Under the pieces are notes generated by a model. It was not told where the DNA came from and did not search any database. It worked only from the letters and a program-made list of their open reading frames with translations. Shown piece by piece: positions 33,666-42,020 of a stretch of DNA of 64,000 bases (position 1 is its first letter; every line of letters starts with the position of its first letter). Source of the stretch: Bacillus_I endophytica_A (GTDB taxonomy: Bacteria; Bacillota; Bacilli; Bacillales; Bacillaceae_H); assembly GCF_026790145.1 (NCBI RefSeq), contig NZ_JALAMS010000001.1, forward strand, positions 372,001 to 436,000, given 5' to 3'. A program made the translations under genes and the position numbers.

Positions 33666-34364
33666 GTGGAACAACGTTCAGCAGTGTTGCTTGGCGCTGA
33701 GGGTCTTATTGGAAAAGAGCTTTTGCACCTTTTATTAGACAACAAGCTGTATGAAAAAGTAACGGTATTTGTACAAAAAACATTACCTATTCAACATGAA
33801 AAACTTCGTCAAATCCGCACGAGTTTTGATGACTTAAAAGAGTATGAGAAGGAATTTGAAGTTGACCATGTTTTTTGCTGTATTGGATCAACGATGAAAC
33901 AATCGGGGACAAAAGCACAGTTTTTAAAAGCGGATTATGAGTACCCTCTTGCTGCAGCAAAATGTGCAGAAAGTCAAAAGGCCCGAAGCTTTTTAGCAGT
34001 AACCTCAATAGGTGCTAATCTGCGCTCACCTTTTTTCTACATTAAAGTAAAAGGGCAGGCAGAGGAAGATATTTGTCAGCTTTATATTCGATCTACCCAT
34101 TTTTTCCGTCCATCAGTTCTGATCGGAAAAAGAGAGCGGATAGGATTATATGAGAAAGCAATCTTTAGTTTAATGAGACTGTTCTCGTTTGCTTTTGTAG
34201 GAAAATATCGTAAATACAAACCAATTAAATGTGAAAATGTTGCAAAAGCAATGGTTGCAGCAGCATTAGTTGAACAAAATGGGGTTCATGTTCACGAAAG
34301 TGATGAAATTTTTAATGGTAATTGTAATGAAGTAGTGAACCAACAATCTGTACAACATATGTAA
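33666..34364 (+). CDS. NAD(P)-binding Rossmann-fold protein
   Basis: 232 residues from the GTG at 33666, which has AAGGTGAG upstream; a GTG nine bases earlier is an alternative. The dinucleotide loop is GAEGLIGKELL, slightly changed from GxxGxxG; HVFCCIGSTMKQSGTKAQF and VTSIGANLRSPFFYIKVKGQAE suggest the atypical short-chain dehydrogenase group that includes HTATIP2-like proteins, with S and YxxxK replaced by SIGA...YIKVKG. Substrate unknown. A strong terminator follows. Confidence 0.72.
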   Translation: MEQRSAVLLGAEGLIGKELLHLLLDNKLYEKVTVFVQKTLPIQHEKLRQIRTSFDDLKEYEKEFEVDHVFCCIGSTMKQSGTKAQFLKADYEYPLAAAKCAESQKARSFLAVTSIGANLRSPFFYIKVKGQAEEDICQLYIRSTHFFRPSVLIGKRERIGLYEKAIFSLMRLFSFAFVGKYRKYKPIKCENVAKAMVAAALVEQNGVHVHESDEIFNGNCNEVVNQQSVQHM

Positions 34365-34391
34365 GCTAGAGCAAAAGCTCTAGCTTTTTTT
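34363..34391 (+). terminator. terminator
   Basis: AAGCTAGAGC and GCTCTAGCTT with an AAAA loop and seven following T residues. Confidence 0.92.
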
Positions 34392-34482
34392 CTTGCTTTT
34401 TGAAAAGGGCTTGGTTTATTATTGCGTTAAGGAAACTTTTTTTGCCACTGCCATATAATAGAGTAAAAAGGAGCGAAATACG

Positions 34483-34587
34483 GTGAATAAAGTTCAGAAA
34501 TACGCTTATTTATTTTATAAAATCGGCATTTTAACAAAAGAGCAAAAGAAACAGGTTATAGATAAAAACAGTAAAAAAACGCGGTAG
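34483..34587 (+). CDS. short basic peptide, 34 residues, unknown
   Basis: A GTG start nine bases after AAGGAG opens MNKVQKYAYLFYKIGILTKE and a Lys-rich end. The stop codon lies in the stem of the following terminator. An amphipathic helix is possible over YAYLFYKIGIL. TATAAT at 34454-34459 could be its -10, without a matching -35. I do not recognise the family. Confidence 0.6.
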   Translation: MNKVQKYAYLFYKIGILTKEQKKQVIDKNSKKTR

Positions 34588-34610
34588 AGACTCTACCGCG
34601 TTTTTTTTAT
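34574..34610. terminator. bidirectional terminator
   Basis: AAACGCGGTAGAG and CTCTACCGCGTTT form a near-loopless GC-rich palindrome with A and T runs on the two sides, ending both the 34-residue gene and ykvS. Confidence 0.92.
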
Positions 34611-34796
34611 CTATAAGGTTTCTTCAATAATTTGATAGTTTTTATGGTTCACAACGGTTTTATGTTCTAAATCTAATTCTCGAAAGTTGCTCATGTACGT
34701 AAGATCAACGATAACAGAGTTTTCGTTTACTTTTTCTACAATTCCTTTCAATCCATCCTTAAATTGAATAACGTTTCCAATCTCCGCAATCTTCAT
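34611..34796 (-). CDS. ykvS: DUF2187 protein YkvS
   Basis: A 61-residue all-beta-looking protein of the YkvS/DUF2187 family (IGNVIQFKDGLKGIVEKVNENSVIVDLT), resembling a KOW/Tudor-type small barrel. AAGGGGAG lies before the ATG. It is in the same neighbourhood as in B. subtilis. Function unknown. Confidence 0.85.
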   Translation of the reverse strand: MKIAEIGNVIQFKDGLKGIVEKVNENSVIVDLTYMSNFRELDLEHKTVVNHKNYQIIEETL

Positions 34797-35081
34797 GCTC
34801 TCTCCCCTTTACAAAAGCGTTTTAATAACATTAACGATTACTGGTTAAAAAAAGTTTCATTTTTTTGAAAATTACTTTTTTAAATATTTTGCCTTAAAAA
34901 ACAAATTCCGTAAAGACATTTCTATAAAAATAGCACATTTGAACTGACATTGTGAGTAATTTGGGGTATAGTTTGGGTTAAGATAAAAAAGGGAAAGAAG
35001 CCCTATTTAAGTTGAAACTTTATCTCTGTTTTAAACGTATTATGATGAAAGCTAACGTTTTTAAAAGTAAGGAGAGAGCGG

Positions 35082-35897
35082 ATGGAAAATAGAGAAACAC
35101 TTCAAGAGATGTTAAAAGAAATTGAAAAATGGGAAAAAGATCAAAAGGGCTTATGGTTTTGGGAACGTTTCAGCCGTATTCCTTTTAAAATTATAGATAA
35201 ATTAACGCCTGCTTTTATTCAAAAGAAAATTGGTTCTTTACTAGATGAGCTAGGAAGCTTTGTTCAAAGTGGAGGAAAGTATTTAACAAGTGAAAAAGGC
35301 GTACTAAAACGTTTGCGTGAGCAAAATAATGGAATTAATCCAGAAACAATAGAAGACATAGACAAAGTTCCTGTAGCTGTAATGAATGCTGTAAGTGAAA
35401 GCATTCAAAAAAACAGAGGGAATATGGCAACAGTGCAAGGAGCAACAACAGGTTTTGGGGGAGTATTTACCCTTGCTGTTGATATTCCTGCCTTGCTTGG
35501 GCTGTCACTTAAAACACTTCAAGATATAGCCGTCTGCTATGGCTATGATCCAAATGATAAAAAAGAGCGGGCTTTTATCGTAAAATGCCTGCAATTTTCT
35601 TCTGCTGACGTTGTTGGAAAAAAAGCTATTCTAGAGGATTTAGCTCTTTACCGTAACGGAGAATATGAATATGCTGCAATGGCTTCACAGCTGCAAGGAT
35701 GGCGTGAGGTAGTCTACACATACAGAGATAACTTTGGATGGAAGAAACTTTTTCAACTTGTCCCTATTGCAGGTGTTTTTTTTGGAGCATTTATTAATAA
35801 GTCAATGATGCAGGACGTTGCAGAAGCTGGTATAATGCTATATCAGAAGCGCCGTATTTTAGAGCGTATGAATAAGAAAGATGAGCTAGAAGTATAA
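35082..35897 (+). CDS. EcsC-family protein
   Basis: 271 residues of the EcsC family, named after the third gene of the ecs ABC transporter operon but found alone here. The block TGFGGVFTLAVDIPALLGLSLKTLQDIAV and the C-terminal PIAGVFFGAFINKSMMQDVAEAG...YQKRR are characteristic and include two weakly hydrophobic stretches that may touch the membrane. AAGGAGAG precedes the ATG. Two short genes follow; the first starts 14 bases after its stop and is probably co-transcribed. Biochemical role unknown. Confidence 0.83.
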   Translation: MENRETLQEMLKEIEKWEKDQKGLWFWERFSRIPFKIIDKLTPAFIQKKIGSLLDELGSFVQSGGKYLTSEKGVLKRLREQNNGINPETIEDIDKVPVAVMNAVSESIQKNRGNMATVQGATTGFGGVFTLAVDIPALLGLSLKTLQDIAVCYGYDPNDKKERAFIVKCLQFSSADVVGKKAILEDLALYRNGEYEYAAMASQLQGWREVVYTYRDNFGWKKLFQLVPIAGVFFGAFINKSMMQDVAEAGIMLYQKRRILERMNKKDELEV

Positions 35898-35911
35898 AAG
35901 AGGTGTTTTTA

Positions 35912-36106
35912 GTGGATAGAGAAGAAGCAAATGAGCAGCTTGATGCATTGAAAAAGGGAGAGATAGATGAACTTGTAGTTGAAAAAGAACATTTTCTCTT
36001 ATTTCAACCTCTTCTTGTTCAAAGGGAAGACTTTAAACATTTTAGAGGAATTGCAAAGCACGGTGGTAAAATTGTTTATCACTATTTAGAAGCTCCACGC
36101 AGCTAG
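35912..36106 (+). CDS. small protein of unknown function
   Basis: 64 residues from the GTG at 35912 with GAGG eight bases upstream (a GTG at 35903 is closer to that site). The sequence is mixed charged with a short beta-like C-terminus (GGKIVYHYLEAPRS). It follows the EcsC-family gene by 14 bases, so it is probably in the same transcript, and a terminator begins at its stop. I do not recognise it. Confidence 0.65.
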   Translation: MDREEANEQLDALKKGEIDELVVEKEHFLLFQPLLVQREDFKHFRGIAKHGGKIVYHYLEAPRS

Positions 36107-36134
36107 CACTGAAAAACTTTTCAGTGCCTTTTCT
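36106..36134 (+). terminator. terminator of the EcsC-family transcript
   Basis: GCACTGAAAA and TTTTCAGTGC pair around a short ACT-type loop and are followed by CTTTTCTT. Confidence 0.75.
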
Positions 36135-36172
36135 TATGCTAGACTTCTTAAGATATGAACGGAGGGAAGAGT

Positions 36173-36487
36173 GTGAAAAATAAAACTCCATTTTATTTTG
36201 CAGACTACGTATGGAGAAACGAAAAAGGTCACATTACGTATGGCATGCTAATAACGAAGCGTCCTGAAGATAAAGGTCTTAAACGTCTTCATGAAATTTT
36301 GCAAGATGCTTTTATTCATCATAAAAAAGTAGCTATTAAGACAGTTTATGATAACAGAGAACAATCGCTTGATGGATATGTTATTCATCTTTCAAAAGAA
36401 GAAGATATATTTACATTTATGGATATAAACGGCTCTAAAATTGTCATTGATTTCTATGATGTTGTAGACATTTGTCTCCAAGATTAA
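36173..36487 (+). CDS. hypothetical protein, possibly YolD-like
   Basis: 104 residues from the GTG at 36173, with GGAGG seven bases upstream (an ATG at 36155 lies before that site). The end DGYVIHLSKEEDIFTFMDINGSKIVIDFYDVVDI resembles the pattern of YolD-like proteins (G-x-I then I-P-x-x-D-I-V-x-I), which are small UmuC-associated proteins in Bacillus, but no polymerase gene is nearby. The call is tentative. Confidence 0.6.
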   Translation: MKNKTPFYFADYVWRNEKGHITYGMLITKRPEDKGLKRLHEILQDAFIHHKKVAIKTVYDNREQSLDGYVIHLSKEEDIFTFMDINGSKIVIDFYDVVDICLQD

Positions 36488-36502
36488 AAAAATATATTGC
36501 AT

Positions 36503-36543
36503 AAAGTCCCAGTTTTATTACAAATGAAACTGGGACTTTTTAT
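36503..36543 (+). terminator. terminator
   Basis: AAAGTCCCAGTTT and AAACTGGGACTTT form a perfect 13-bp stem with an 11-base loop and a T tail. Confidence 0.9.
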
Positions 36544-36677
36544 TGTGCTTAAAGCTTTCTCGGTTTCTTTTGTAATAGTTTTTAAAGATTATGCAATAAA
36601 CTTAATCTATTTTTTCAATGCATTGTAGAAAAAGCTGTGATAGATTTAGGAACATAGTTTTCTACAGGAGGGGCATC

Positions 36678-37535
36678 ATGAAGAAAAAAAATATGAAAAA
36701 GTGGGCTGTTGTATCAGCAGCAATTGCATTCTTATTCGTTGGAAAAGGAACAGCTTCTGCTGCAACAAACCATGAAGTTCAAAAAGGGGATACCCTTTGG
36801 AAGCTTGGAGAAGATTATCATATTTCAATTGATGATATTAAAAAAGCAAATGATCGTCGAAACGACATTATTTATATTGGTGAGTCACTATTTATTCCAA
36901 CAAATGATGATGACTTATATAAAATTAAAAAAGGCGATACATTATCTAGTATTGCAAAAAGCTATGGAGTTTCCATTGAAGAGTTGCAACAGGCAAACAA
37001 CCTAACAGGAAACCTTATTTATGCGCAAGCAATGCTTACAATTCCAAATAAAGAAACGGCACAGCCTGCTCAAACAAAAGAAGTTAAAGCAGCAGAAACA
37101 AACGTAGCTACACAGCCAAATACAGCTGAACAAGCAAGTGCATTACCAGAAAATCAAGGACAAGCTGTTTCGCCAGAAGAACGTGATCTTTTAGAGCGCG
37201 TTGTTGAGGCTGAAGCAAAAGGAGAGCCTTATGAAGGAAAAGTAGCAGTAGCAAACGTTGTACTAAACCGAGTTGCTTCAAGCGAGTTTCCGAATACAAT
37301 TACAGAGGTTATTAATCAAAAGATTCCAGGGGGAAGCTATGCCTTCACACCTGTTCAAAACGGTTCAATTAACAATCCAGCTTCAGAAGAATCAAAGAAA
37401 GCCGTGAACGAAGCTATTACAAATCGTGCTCAAAAAGAAACGCTGTTTTTCTACAACCCAGACATTGCAACAAGTGATTGGATCAAATCTCGTCCTGTTG
37501 TAGCGCGTATTGGTGATCATGTATTTATGAAATAA
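36678..37535 (+). CDS. ykvT: LysM-SleB-type cell-wall hydrolase (YkvT-like)
   Basis: 285 residues from the ATG at 36678 (AGGAGGGG upstream; the frame opens 60 bases earlier). A signal peptide ends near GTASA-A; two LysM repeats (about 28-72 and 75-119, each with KGDTL) bind peptidoglycan; a spacer rich in Ala, Gln and Thr follows; the C-terminal hydrolase domain (about 165-285) has the SleB/CwlJ-type VEAEAKGEPYEGKVAVANVVLNR with the catalytic glutamate. It should cleave peptidoglycan outside the membrane. The B. subtilis neighbour YkvT has the same catalytic domain; a role in germination or spore cortex is possible but not shown. Confidence 0.86.
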   Translation: MKKKNMKKWAVVSAAIAFLFVGKGTASAATNHEVQKGDTLWKLGEDYHISIDDIKKANDRRNDIIYIGESLFIPTNDDDLYKIKKGDTLSSIAKSYGVSIEELQQANNLTGNLIYAQAMLTIPNKETAQPAQTKEVKAAETNVATQPNTAEQASALPENQGQAVSPEERDLLERVVEAEAKGEPYEGKVAVANVVLNRVASSEFPNTITEVINQKIPGGSYAFTPVQNGSINNPASEESKKAVNEAITNRAQKETLFFYNPDIATSDWIKSRPVVARIGDHVFMK

Positions 37536-37554
37536 TGATAAGTATTCTAAAGAT

Positions 37555-37586
37555 AAAAAAGCAGGCAAAAGCCTGCTTTTTAATTT
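37555..37586. terminator. bidirectional terminator
   Basis: AAAAAGCAGGC and GCCTGCTTTTT with an AAAA loop; it overlaps the end of the convergent yueI gene by a few bases. Confidence 0.9.
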
Positions 37587-37969
37587 TGGATAAAGATATC
37601 CTTATCTTCACTTCCATTGCTACCTGTCAAAACAAGGCCAATATCTGTTTCACTATTATGATTTTGGACAATTGTAAAAGGTACATTCTCTTGATTGGCT
37701 ATTTTAATATATTTAGATAGGTGAGGATAGCTAATTTCTCCATTTAAATAAAGATGTCCATTTCGCACATTTTTAATGTTTGCCACAACTTGTTCATAAG
37801 GAGATGTTTTCATAACCTGTCCTTTTTTCAAAGCAACTTCAATTCTTTCTCTTAGTGCTGTTAAATAATAGCGTCGTTCTTCAGATTTTGTTTCTTTTAC
37901 TCCGTACATTCCACGATCTAAATACTCTTCAATATTTTCTTTAGCCAAACCTTTCATCTCCCATTTCAT
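37580..37969 (-). CDS. yueI: YueI family protein (DUF1694)
   Basis: 129 residues. MYGVKETKSEERRYYLTALRER is written across DUF1694 members: GMYG, then TK.EERR..L..LRERI..AL..GQV, and a C-terminal half with a Rossmann-like FTIVQNHNSETDIGLVL. The ribosome binding site is weak; an ATG at 37957 is an alternative. The protein's C-terminal residues are encoded within the terminator. Function unknown. Confidence 0.83.
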   Translation of the reverse strand: MKWEMKGLAKENIEEYLDRGMYGVKETKSEERRYYLTALRERIEVALKKGQVMKTSPYEQVVANIKNVRNGHLYLNGEISYPHLSKYIKIANQENVPFTIVQNHNSETDIGLVLTGSNGSEDKDIFIQN

Positions 37970-38004
37970 CAACTTACTTATTAGTGTAACCGAATTTCAT
38001 TCAA

Positions 38005-39072
38005 TTATAAAACAGGTACACGCTCGTTTTGCTGAATATGATGAAGTAGGGCTTGAATACTGTCTGCTACTTCCTGTTGAGTAAGCGATGGAAAAAGAAC
38101 ATGCACTCTTTTATCCTGGGCAATGAAAGAAGCGAGCTTTTCTACCGTTTCTATATTTTCTCCATATGGAAGTTTAATTTGGCGATAAAAAGGAAGAATA
38201 CGATCTATTTCGTCCCAATTTTCTTCAAGAGCCAGCTGAATGAAAATCCCATAAGCCGCTTTTTCACCAAGTAACAGGGGTGAAGAAGAGTTAAGGGAAA
38301 TACTATTTTGAAAAAGCGTCGCTGTTTCGTGTTGAGAATTAAAACTTGAAGCTATCCCCCCGCCCATTATAATAATTTCAATTGTTTTAAGAAGAGATGT
38401 GCTGAGTTTTACAGTGGCTAGATCAATAAGTGCCTGTTTACCGTGTGCAAGAAGTAATGTATGACTATTATGAGCGATTTGATGAGCGAGCTCCATTGCA
38501 TACGTTTTGTTTTCTTCTTTAGCCATTAGAGCGTCTAATTCATACCACTTTGCAAGCGTATTGCTAATACCAGAGCGTAAATAGGCTACAGGAGAGTGAA
38601 GAATGATTCTTGGTTCAATCAAAACCATAAGCGTTTGTTTTGGATGAGAAAGAGCGCTATGAAACTGCCCGTCCTTGTACATAAGACTTTTTGGCGTCCA
38701 AGCCGAACATGTAGAAGCAAGCGTTGGTATGAGAATTACTTCACAATCAACCACATTCGCAACAGCCTTTCCAAGATCCAATACGTTGCCGCCTCCAAGT
38801 GAAATAATAACGTCTGCCCTAAACTCTTCTGCTTTACTAGCAAGGCGATCTCGTTCTTTTAGGCTGCATTTCTCTTCATAAGATACAAAAAGTGATTGAA
38901 TGTAATGAAATTGAGGCAAGAAGGGTTGTGCAGCTTCAAGGCTTTTCTTGCCATGAATCCACAAAGCTTTTTTATAATTTAATGTACTAAGCCTTTCCTC
39001 AAGTGAAGACAGCACATCCTTTTGACACTCATAGTAATTAGGGCCACTGCGAACTTCCAGATTTTTTTGCAT
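38005..39072 (-). CDS. iron-alcohol-dehydrogenase-fold protein lacking metal ligands
   Basis: 355 residues of the glycerol dehydrogenase/HcxA (YbdH) group: nucleotide loop SLGGGNVLDLGKAVA near 91-105, then TCSAWTPKSLMY, LAKWYE and GEKAAYG. In the group the metal is held by an Asp in GIGDxLAKW and by two His in HNGL and HGxK. Here those sites read GISNTLAKW (Asn171), QNSI (Gln255) and LGEK (Leu268), so all three ligands appear replaced. It may be a dead or repurposed dehydrogenase that still binds NAD. Comparison is from memory of HcxA and GldA. No frameshift is visible. AGGAGG lies before the start; it stands alone. Confidence 0.78.
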   Translation of the reverse strand: MQKNLEVRSGPNYYECQKDVLSSLEERLSTLNYKKALWIHGKKSLEAAQPFLPQFHYIQSLFVSYEEKCSLKERDRLASKAEEFRADVIISLGGGNVLDLGKAVANVVDCEVILIPTLASTCSAWTPKSLMYKDGQFHSALSHPKQTLMVLIEPRIILHSPVAYLRSGISNTLAKWYELDALMAKEENKTYAMELAHQIAHNSHTLLLAHGKQALIDLATVKLSTSLLKTIEIIIMGGGIASSFNSQHETATLFQNSISLNSSSPLLLGEKAAYGIFIQLALEENWDEIDRILPFYRQIKLPYGENIETVEKLASFIAQDKRVHVLFPSLTQQEVADSIQALLHHIQQNERVPVL

Positions 39073-39267
39073 ATATAATCCTCCTTCTCAAAGCCAAAAA
39101 ATTATTTCATCTTTGTTGATAAGAATAGCACCATATAGAATAGAACATTTTAAATGATGATAAAGCTTACCATATTCAATGTCAATAATGGTTTTTAATA
39201 TTTTAAAACATTCTCACATTTTTACAACACGATAGTACTCAAACATTATGAGGGGGAGAAAGAAGTT

Positions 39268-40713
39268 ATGCTAAAAAAATGTCTTTTTTCACTAATTTTA
39301 TTTACATCTTTTCTAGGATGTAAAGACACTTATGGAACTGAAAAAGACAGCATTGTTATTTTACATACGAATGATATGCACGGACATATAGTAGAAAGAG
39401 CAAATGGTGAGCTCGGCTATGCGAAGATGGCTTATCTAATTAAAACAATGCGTGATTCTTATCCATCTCTTTTACTAGTTGATACAGGAGACGTTTTGCA
39501 TGGGACGAACTTTGTTTCTTTCTTTAAAGGTGAATCTGCTGTTATGATCATGAACAAGCTAAAATATGATGCAATGACGCCTGGAAATCATGATTTTAAT
39601 TATGGGATGCATCTGAGCAAGTTAGAAACCATGATGAACTTCCCTATCTTAAATGCTAATATCACAAAAAAAGGAGAACCTATTTTTAAACCATATATGA
39701 TTAAGTCTGTAAAAAACAAAAAGATTGCTTTTATTGGAGTGACATCAACTGAAACAAAGACAGCTACAAATTTTAGTAATACAAAAGGATTAGCTTTTAA
39801 AGATGAGAGAAAAACTGTACAACGTATAGTAAATGATGTGAGAAAAAAGGCAGATGCTGTTGTCCTCCTTTCTCATAGTGGTATTACAAAGGATCGAGAG
39901 ATAGGGGATTATGTAAAAGGTATTGATCTTATTATTGGAGGACATAGTCATACTTGCCTTGAAGACCTTGAAAAAAGACAGTATGCTGCAATTGCGCAAG
40001 CATGTGAACATGGAAAAGCGTTAGGGAAAGTCGAGTTGATTTTTAATGGAAAAACTCTTTCGTCTATACATGGGGAACTTTTAAAAAAGAAACATTGGGT
40101 TGAAAAAGATGAGGGGATAAATACTCTTATATCAATGTACAACAAGAAAGTAGAAAAGCATTTTAATAAGAAAGTGGGGTACTCTTCTTCAGCTTTTAAA
40201 GGAGAACGAAAAACGCTGCGTACAAGAGGAACGCCACTTGGTTATTATTTAGCTGATATTTTAAAGCAGAGCACAGGTGCAGATATCGGTTTCATTAATG
40301 GGGGAGCGATTAGAGATGGGTGGCCTCAAGGTGTGCTGACGCGAGGAGATATTTATAACGTTATCCCATTTGAAGATAGAATGGTTACGTTTCAAGCAGA
40401 AGGGGCTGATATAAAGAAGGCCCTTGAGAACGGTGTGTCACGCTATCCTAAAGAGCATGGTGGTTTTCTTCATGCATCAGGATTATCCTTCACTTTTAAG
40501 CCAGAGTATCCAAAAGGAAAAAGAGTGAGGAATGTGAAAGTTGGAGGTATTCCACTTCAAGAAAAAGAAAGCTATCTTATTTCAACAACCTCATTTCTTG
40601 CCAACGGAGGAGATGGCATTTTTACACGGACGAAAAAAATTCACGATAAAGGCGCTCTCCAAGAGGAAATTATTGATTACTTATCAAGTCAAGTAAGAAG
40701 TAGAAATAAATAA
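39268..40713 (+). CDS. 5'-nucleotidase / metallophosphatase lipoprotein
   Basis: Extracellular 5'-nucleotidase-type enzyme, 481 residues. The N-terminus is a lipoprotein signal with lipobox FLGC (Cys18). The metallophosphatase domain has LHTNDMHGH, GNHDFNYG, and GGHSHT; the C-terminal substrate domain has GFINGGAIRDGWPQG and SFLANGGDG. It should release phosphate and nucleosides from nucleotides outside the cell. AGGGGGAG precedes the ATG. It shares a bidirectional terminator with bdhA. Confidence 0.92.
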   Translation: MLKKCLFSLILFTSFLGCKDTYGTEKDSIVILHTNDMHGHIVERANGELGYAKMAYLIKTMRDSYPSLLLVDTGDVLHGTNFVSFFKGESAVMIMNKLKYDAMTPGNHDFNYGMHLSKLETMMNFPILNANITKKGEPIFKPYMIKSVKNKKIAFIGVTSTETKTATNFSNTKGLAFKDERKTVQRIVNDVRKKADAVVLLSHSGITKDREIGDYVKGIDLIIGGHSHTCLEDLEKRQYAAIAQACEHGKALGKVELIFNGKTLSSIHGELLKKKHWVEKDEGINTLISMYNKKVEKHFNKKVGYSSSAFKGERKTLRTRGTPLGYYLADILKQSTGADIGFINGGAIRDGWPQGVLTRGDIYNVIPFEDRMVTFQAEGADIKKALENGVSRYPKEHGGFLHASGLSFTFKPEYPKGKRVRNVKVGGIPLQEKESYLISTTSFLANGGDGIFTRTKKIHDKGALQEEIIDYLSSQVRSRNK

Positions 40714-40748
40714 AAAAACACAGTGAGACGTCTCACTATGTTTTTTTA
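40713..40748. terminator. bidirectional terminator
   Basis: AACACAGTGAGAC and GTCTCACTATGTT form a stem with one mismatch or wobble and A/T runs at both ends, between the nucleotidase and bdhA. Confidence 0.85.
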
Positions 40749-40749
40749 T

Positions 40750-41526
40750 TTATTGAGCCGTATATCCGCCATCAAGCAGAACAGCTTGCCCTGTTACTCC
40801 TTTTGCTTTTTCACTTGTTAAAAAGAGAGCATAGTCTGCAATTTCTTCTACAGAGAGCAATCGTTTCTGTGGAACGAGTGGGTAAATAACTTGTTCAAGT
40901 ACTTGTTCAAGTGCAACATTACGCGTGGAGGCGAGATCTTTAAGCTGATTACGCACGAGTGGAGTATCAACATATCCAGGGCAGAGAGCATTTACCGTCA
41001 CCCCATGTTCAGCTCCTTCGAGTGCAGCTACTTTTGTAAGACCAATAACTCCATGTTTTGCACTATTGTAAGCAGATTTCCCAGAAAATCCGATAACGCC
41101 ATTAATAGAAGCCATATTAATGATACGGCCGTTTTTTTGTTTTTTAATAATAGGCAACGCATGTTTAATAGCTATAAATGGTGCCGTTAGCATAATTTTA
41201 ATAAGAAGTTCAAACCGCTCTGTTGGAAAATCTTCAAGAGGAGAAACATATTGCATACCTGCATTATTAATAAGCACGTCAAGGGATCCAAAATGTCTAA
41301 CTGTTTCATTTATTGTGTTTTGAATGTCTGTTTCTTTTGTAACATCACACTTTAATCCAATTGCTTCTAATCCTTTTTCTTGTAAGGAAGCAGCTGCATT
41401 TTTGACTCCGTCTTCGTTAATATCTGTTAATGCTACTTTACTTCCGTTTTTTGCGAAATGTTCAGCCATCTGAAAGCCAATTCCCTGTGCTGCTCCTGTA
41501 ATATAAACAACTTTATTTTCTACCAT
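40750..41526 (-). CDS. bdhA: 3-hydroxybutyrate dehydrogenase
   Basis: Short-chain dehydrogenase, 258 residues, interconverting 3-hydroxybutyrate and acetoacetate with NAD. TGAAQGIG is the cofactor loop, NNAG the next block, the catalytic Ser is in NMASINGV, YNSAKHG gives Tyr and Lys, and LCPGYVDTPLVRNQL is close to bdhA proteins. A cre-like palindrome precedes it. The nearby AtoE-type carrier on the opposite strand would bring in its substrate or product. Confidence 0.87.
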   Translation of the reverse strand: MVENKVVYITGAAQGIGFQMAEHFAKNGSKVALTDINEDGVKNAAASLQEKGLEAIGLKCDVTKETDIQNTINETVRHFGSLDVLINNAGMQYVSPLEDFPTERFELLIKIMLTAPFIAIKHALPIIKKQKNGRIINMASINGVIGFSGKSAYNSAKHGVIGLTKVAALEGAEHGVTVNALCPGYVDTPLVRNQLKDLASTRNVALEQVLEQVIYPLVPQKRLLSVEEIADYALFLTSEKAKGVTGQAVLLDGGYTAQ

Positions 41527-41547
41527 TGTTATGCCCCCCTATATTTT

Positions 41548-41561
41548 TGGTAGCGCTATCA
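41548..41561 (-). promoter_or_regulatory. cre-like palindrome upstream of bdhA
   Basis: TGGTAGCGCTATCA is an almost perfect palindrome and matches the cre consensus with one deviation. It lies 22 bases before the bdhA start and could act by blocking elongation. Confidence 0.6.
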
Positions 41562-41778
41562 TTTTATATTTCTGCGCATAGTGCAAAGCATTTAAAACTA
41601 TTTCCTTAAACCCATTATAGTTTTATTTTACCAGAAAATTCTTAAAATAAAAGCGTATGCTCTCTGCTTTTGTTCAATAACTTCTAAAGAAAAATCCCTT
41701 CGCTTAGGGTAAATGCCTACGCAAATATGTACATTTGTCATATGTTGAAGTGTAATCAGTTTTTTAAGGGAGGAAATA

Positions 41779-41982
41779 ATGATGTATCATCACATTTCAC
41801 CACATGATGTTCGTCGTCCATATGGCCGCCGACCATTTGGCCGTCCTTTTGGTTATGGATTTGGCTATGGATTTGGAGTCCCTTTTATTGGAGGAGTACT
41901 TGGGGGAGTTTTAGGAAGCACACTTATAGGTCGTCCATACTATTACCCGCCATATCCTTATCCGTATTATCCATATTACTAA
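41779..41982 (+). CDS. Gly/Tyr/Pro-rich small protein
   Basis: 67 residues: His- and Arg-rich start, a glycine-rich middle (FGYGFGYGFG and GGVLGGVLG) and a tail made only of Tyr and Pro. GGAGG lies before tandem ATGs. Such composition is typical of spore coat or crust proteins, with tyrosines that could cross-link, but no named family is recognised. It is a single-gene unit with its own terminator. Confidence 0.75.
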   Translation: MMYHHISPHDVRRPYGRRPFGRPFGYGFGYGFGVPFIGGVLGGVLGSTLIGRPYYYPPYPYPYYPYY

Positions 41983-41985
41983 GAT

Positions 41986-42016
41986 GAAAAGCAGCTTTTG
42001 AAAGCTGCTTTTTATT
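41986..42016 (+). terminator. terminator of the Gly/Tyr-rich gene
   Basis: AAAAGCAGCTTT and AAAGCTGCTTTT pair around TGA, followed by TATTTTTA. Confidence 0.9.
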
Positions 42017-42020
42017 TTTA

